Origin: Rhodospirillaceae bacterium
GTDB taxonomy: Bacteria; Pseudomonadota; Alphaproteobacteria; Azospirillales; Azospirillaceae
Length of the DNA: 64,000 nt
Reading direction: 5' to 3'
Assembly: GCA_029267445.1 (NCBI GenBank)
Contig: JAJUIU010000005.1
Span: forward strand, 1-64,000
Below are positions 61,803 through 64,000 of this stretch, piece by piece. A program made the position numbers and the translations under genes. Position 1 is the first letter of the stretch; every line of letters starts with the position of its first letter. A model generated the notes under the pieces. It made no database searches. It worked only from the letters and a program-made list of their open reading frames with translations, and was not told the DNA's origin.

Positions 61803-61902
61803 CGTGCGTGCCGGCCGGCGTCCTGGCCGTTCAACACGGAGGCACGGCGGCACGGAGGTTTCGGAGGTGTCGTTGCAGCCACGCTCTATCGGCCCGGTGC
61901 GG

Positions 61903-61963
61903 TCCCCTCGCCCTGGTCGCCTCCGGCGTCCGCTGAAGCGACGACAAGCTCAGGGTGAGGGGA
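61903..61963. repeat. REP-like imperfect inverted repeat
   Basis: TCCCCTCGCCCTG (61903-61915) and CAGGGTGAGGGGA (61951-61963) are complementary at 12 of 13 positions. The interior carries GACAAGCTCAGGG, a common core of proteobacterial REP sequences. Confidence 0.6.
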
Positions 61964-62009
61964 CAGGGGAGGGCGGTGCCCGCCTTGGGCAGGCCGACAG
62001 GACCAGTCG

Positions 62010-62040
62010 GCCTCGCCCTGAGCCCGTCGAAGGGCGAGGC
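62010..62040. repeat. REP-like palindrome
   Basis: Perfect 10-bp stem GCCTCGCCCT / AGGGCGAGGC around the loop GAGCCCGTCGA, giving the widespread CCTGAGCCCGTCGAAGGG-type REP core. With the preceding inverted repeat it forms a pair about 50 bp apart, as in BIME elements. Confidence 0.7.
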
Positions 62041-62070
62041 CGCAGCACAGGCCATCGGGCCGCGTGGCCT

Positions 62071-62200
62071 CTAAGGTGACATCAAAGGTGACAAAGGTGA
62101 CATCTAAGGTGTCAAAGGTGACATCTAAGGTGACATCAAAGGTGACATGGGAATTGTGGGATATCAGGGACTTTGCGCCTCTAAGGTGACAAAGGTGACC
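62071..62200. repeat. AAGGTGACA tandem repeat region
   Basis: Between 62071 and 62150 the 9-mer AAGGTGACA (one copy AAGGTGTCA) recurs seven times with spacings of 9-12 bp (linkers TCA, TCT or none). After a 30-bp gap the phrase CTCTAAGGTGACAAAGGTGACC returns at 62179-62200. Units are too short and too closely spaced for CRISPR. Resembles a slipped-strand or protein-binding iteron-like array. Confidence 0.8.
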
Positions 62201-62563
62201 AATTCGAATGAAGGCCCGTTCCCGACCCGCGTTCCCCCGCATCCCCGCCTCGCGCCCCCGCGCCCTCCGTTCCGGTCAAAACCGGGGCGGAGTGTGGCAG
62301 AAGATAGGACAAAAATCCAGGGAGGGGGGCCTCCGCGCAAACGTTTGCGTAAGCTGCGGATCTGTGGCGGACTTGGTCGAGATGGCGGTGAAGGCACCGC
62401 TTGGTGGCTTTAGGTGGCCCTAACTCGATTGATAGTGGTGGACAAACGATCAGTCGGGTGCGACATATCTAGGAAGTGTTCGGGGAAATGCCCGAACCGC
62501 CGATTGTCCGCCCGCATCCCGCCTACTAGCGCGAATGCGGGCGCAGAAGCAGGAATAACGGCC

Positions 62564-62743
62564 ATGCTCGCAAAGTCCGCGGTCGCCACAGTGAAGCAAG
62601 GGTTGGCAGCGAAGCAGGCAGGCGATACCACACCCGCTTGGAACGCCGACGTCCAGGCCCATTTCGGGCCGATGTACGATCGCCTCAACTCGCCCGAGAA
62701 GGTCGGTGGCTGGCAGACTTATCGCCCCAAGACCGATAAGTGA
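62564..62743 (+). CDS. Possible small hypothetical protein (59 aa)
   Basis: ATG preceded by AGGA nine bases upstream. The product begins MLAKSAVATVKQGLAAKQAG and ends GGWQTYRPKTDK; it is hydrophilic with no membrane helix. No family recognised. It could equally be the remnant of a decayed gene in this repeat-rich region. Confidence 0.3.
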   Translation: MLAKSAVATVKQGLAAKQAGDTTPAWNADVQAHFGPMYDRLNSPEKVGGWQTYRPKTDK

Positions 62744-62830
62744 TCCCCACCCTGATCGTGGGCTCCCCCGGCGTTGATTGACCCACACCGCCGTCCTGAC
62801 GGCTGACCCCCATTCCACCGGATTGCCCGC

Positions 62831-63241
62831 GTGTACGAGCTGCAACTGCACCCGGACGGAGATTACCTTGCCGTCCTGGGGATAATTGAAAAAGATCACG
62901 CGAAGACAATCAAGCGGATTGAGCGGGCGATCGCGGTCCATGGCCAGTTGCACACGGGCGACTCGCACATGATCCGCATCCTGCGCACCGGGCTGCATGG
63001 GCCTGTCGGCCTGCACTATCGGTTCGGACAGCGGATCGGCATCTTCTATACGGCCCACCATGGCAAGTACTGCCGCCTGTACGGGTTCGGCCATCATTAC
63101 AGCTTCGGGAGCGGCGCGATCAATCCCGCCACGATCAGCCCCCTGACGCTGGCGGCGCTGCGGGCGAACCCCGACCTGGTCCGGCCCACACCCCGTTCTG
63201 GAAGGGCCGCCCAGTTCCTGCGACCCCGCCCGCCGAAGTGA
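62831..63241 (+). CDS. Hypothetical protein, weakly RelE/HigB-like
   Basis: 136 residues from a GTG. The first 90 residues (VYELQLHPDGDYLAVLGIIE, KRIERAIAVHG, LHYRFGQRIGIFYTAHHGKY, RLYGFGHHYSFG) show the alternating beta/alpha pattern and late YRxxxxIxIFY strand of RelE/ParE-type toxins or phage Gp49-like proteins. The tail is Pro/Arg-rich. No antitoxin-like gene is evident next to it. GC content is near the chromosomal average. Function unassigned. Confidence 0.45.
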   Translation: MYELQLHPDGDYLAVLGIIEKDHAKTIKRIERAIAVHGQLHTGDSHMIRILRTGLHGPVGLHYRFGQRIGIFYTAHHGKYCRLYGFGHHYSFGSGAINPATISPLTLAALRANPDLVRPTPRSGRAAQFLRPRPPK

Positions 63242-63586
63242 GGGCAGAGGCCGGCGGGACGGTGATCCCCGCCGAGTCCACCAAAGCAGCAGCCAGCCGG
63301 TCGCGGTGAGGACGATGCTGGCAGAGGGCAGCGGGCATCGTAGGAAGCCGCACAGAATCCAGTCTGGAGGCGGTGGTTATCTCCAGACAGACGACCGATG
63401 AACGCAGGTTTCCCCCTGCATAAATGTTCGTTGTTGTCATCGGAATAAACAGATATATAACGCCATAGAATTTACCCTGTAAGTGGTTGCTTGTTGGGCT
63501 TGTTGGGCTTGTAGGCCGTTAGGCACGAGCCGCGAATTCATTTTGCCGCCGATCAATTCGAATGCTAACTAAATTGGAGTTAAGAT
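63242..63586. other. Transition to low-GC DNA, no gene seen
   Basis: About 345 bp. GC content drops sharply near 63420. Around 63487-63512 there is a short direct repeat GCTTGTTGGGCTTGTTGGGCTTG-like tract (units GGGCTTGTT). No terminator, tRNA or integrase motif was found. Confidence 0.5.
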
Positions 63587-64000
63587 ATGGCAGCTGATGA
63601 GAAAGAGGAGTTTCCACCGCTACTGCCGCCTGGATTCCATAAAGTTGAGTTGGCGGCAGTTGGACGCCTTTGCGTCTCAGCGTTTCCGCACTCGATCACC
63701 CGTCCTCGACTGATGGAGAACCTTCGTCAAATCATTGCTCTTCTGATGGCAAATGGAATGAAGGGGGAAGTGTGGATTAACGGGAGCTTCGTTACGAACA
63801 AACTGAACCCTGACGATGTAGATTTGATCTTAATTGTTGATAAAGCGGTTCTTGCAGCAATGGATGATTCGGAAAGGCGCTTTTTAGATTGGTTTTCATC
63901 TGAATCATTGTACGAGCGGTGGCGATGTGATAACTATGTGATGCTGAGAGACCCAGGCCGACCGGAGTCCGAGTATATGTACGCCTACTGGTTGCGCCAA
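63587..64000 (+). CDS. Nucleotidyltransferase-fold protein, partial (low-GC, probably acquired)
   Basis: 138 codons are open to the window end. ATG at 63587 with GGAG upstream. The motif NGSFVTNKLNPDDVDLILIV (residues about 65-84) fits the GS...D-x-D signature of nucleotidyltransferases, as in MNT/AbiE-like and DUF6932-type proteins. The following region (DWFSSESLYERWRCDNYVML) is compatible with that group. GC content near 47% and relaxed codon use contrast with about 70% elsewhere, so transfer is likely. Whether it belongs to a toxin-antitoxin or defence locus depends on sequence beyond 64000. Confidence 0.65.
   Translation, partial: MAADEKEEFPPLLPPGFHKVELAAVGRLCVSAFPHSITRPRLMENLRQIIALLMANGMKGEVWINGSFVTNKLNPDDVDLILIVDKAVLAAMDDSERRFLDWFSSESLYERWRCDNYVMLRDPGRPESEYMYAYWLRQ

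Larger units (their letters stand above)
61803..62563. other. Non-coding interval with palindromes and short repeats
   Basis: No convincing gene in about 760 bp. It contains REP-like inverted repeats (61903-61963 and 62010-62040) and two blocks of AAGGTGACA repeats. Open frames here translate the repeats (for example VTFDVTLDVTF) and are rejected. Confidence 0.7.

Noticed and set aside
62071-62200. Possible CRISPR array
   Set aside because: Repeat unit is 9 bp with 0-3 bp between copies; there are no unique spacers of 30-40 bp and no cas genes.
61886-62242. Minus-strand ORF with repeated VTFDVTLDVTF peptide
   Set aside because: It is only the translation of the AAGGTGACA repeat block; no ribosome site or family signal.
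62414-62563. Upstream extension of the 59-aa ORF to 62414
   Set aside because: The added residues are Cys/Arg-rich and lie in the repeat-flanking region; the internal ATG has the better ribosome site, and even that gene is doubtful.

Overview
The window is a high-GC (roughly 70%) stretch of an alphaproteobacterial chromosome that carries an almost complete purple-bacterial photosynthesis gene cluster (PGC). Gene order, the LH1 and reaction-centre genes, the tetraheme PufC, AcsF, the PpsR/AerR regulator pair and spirilloxanthin-type carotenoid genes point to Rhodospirillales, probably near Rhodocista/Rhodospirillum centenum and Azospirillaceae. The genus is inferred from gene content, not from a search.

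Layout. 1-5800 is flanking chromosome: the end of a succinate-semialdehyde-type dehydrogenase, a receiver-only response regulator, a secreted DUF6491-like protein, glutathione reductase and three Tad-pilus-like pseudopilin genes. 5941-8526 (-) holds ppsR/crtJ and aerR/ppaA. 8807-24584 (+) is one long, mostly start/stop-overlapping operon: bchF-N-B-H-L-M-lhaA-puhA-puhB-puhC-orf111-acsF-puhE-hemA. It converges on a cytochrome c2 gene. 25447-36328 (-) is the classical superoperon crtE-crtF-bchC-X-Y-Z-pufB-A-L-M-C, divergent from crtD-crtC (+). 38922-42140 (-) is crtI-crtB followed by two one-helix membrane proteins. 42285-46623 is an unusual cassette of alternating genes: an ATP-grasp enzyme, a cytochrome P450, a multi-helix membrane protein and an alpha/beta hydrolase. 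46728-54272 (-) is bchG-orf428-bchP-bchI-bchD-bchO, divergent from idi (+). 54472-61802 is a PAS protein, tRNA-Gln, ppx, rlmE, guaB, rsmB and a thioesterase. From 61803 the sequence changes to REP-like palindromes, AAGGTGACA repeats and small orphan ORFs, and the window ends inside a low-GC gene with a nucleotidyltransferase-type motif.

How it works together. The bch and acsF genes cover Mg chelation, methylation, oxidative ring-E closure, dark protochlorophyllide reduction, chlorophyllide reduction and esterification. idi, crtE and bchP supply geranylgeranyl units and reduce them. The crt genes can make methoxylated linear carotenoids. puf and puh encode LH1, the reaction centre and its assembly factors. 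TGT-N12-ACA/ACG palindromes (PpsR/CrtJ type) lie before bchF, ppsR, bchC, crtE/crtD, crtI and bchG, so the cluster looks oxygen/redox-repressed as a unit. bchE, bchJ, crtA, pufQ, puc and tspO are absent from the window.

Most notable points. (1) pufL has an in-frame TAG where the family has a tryptophan codon; the conserved 19-residue C-terminal tail follows in frame, so the L subunit is truncated, read through, or the base is wrong. (2) ppsR and bchF share a 34-bp composite operator made of two inverted TGT-N12-ACG sites overlapping at a central ACGT. (3) The ATP-grasp/P450/membrane protein/hydrolase cassette inside the PGC has no standard photosynthetic role.
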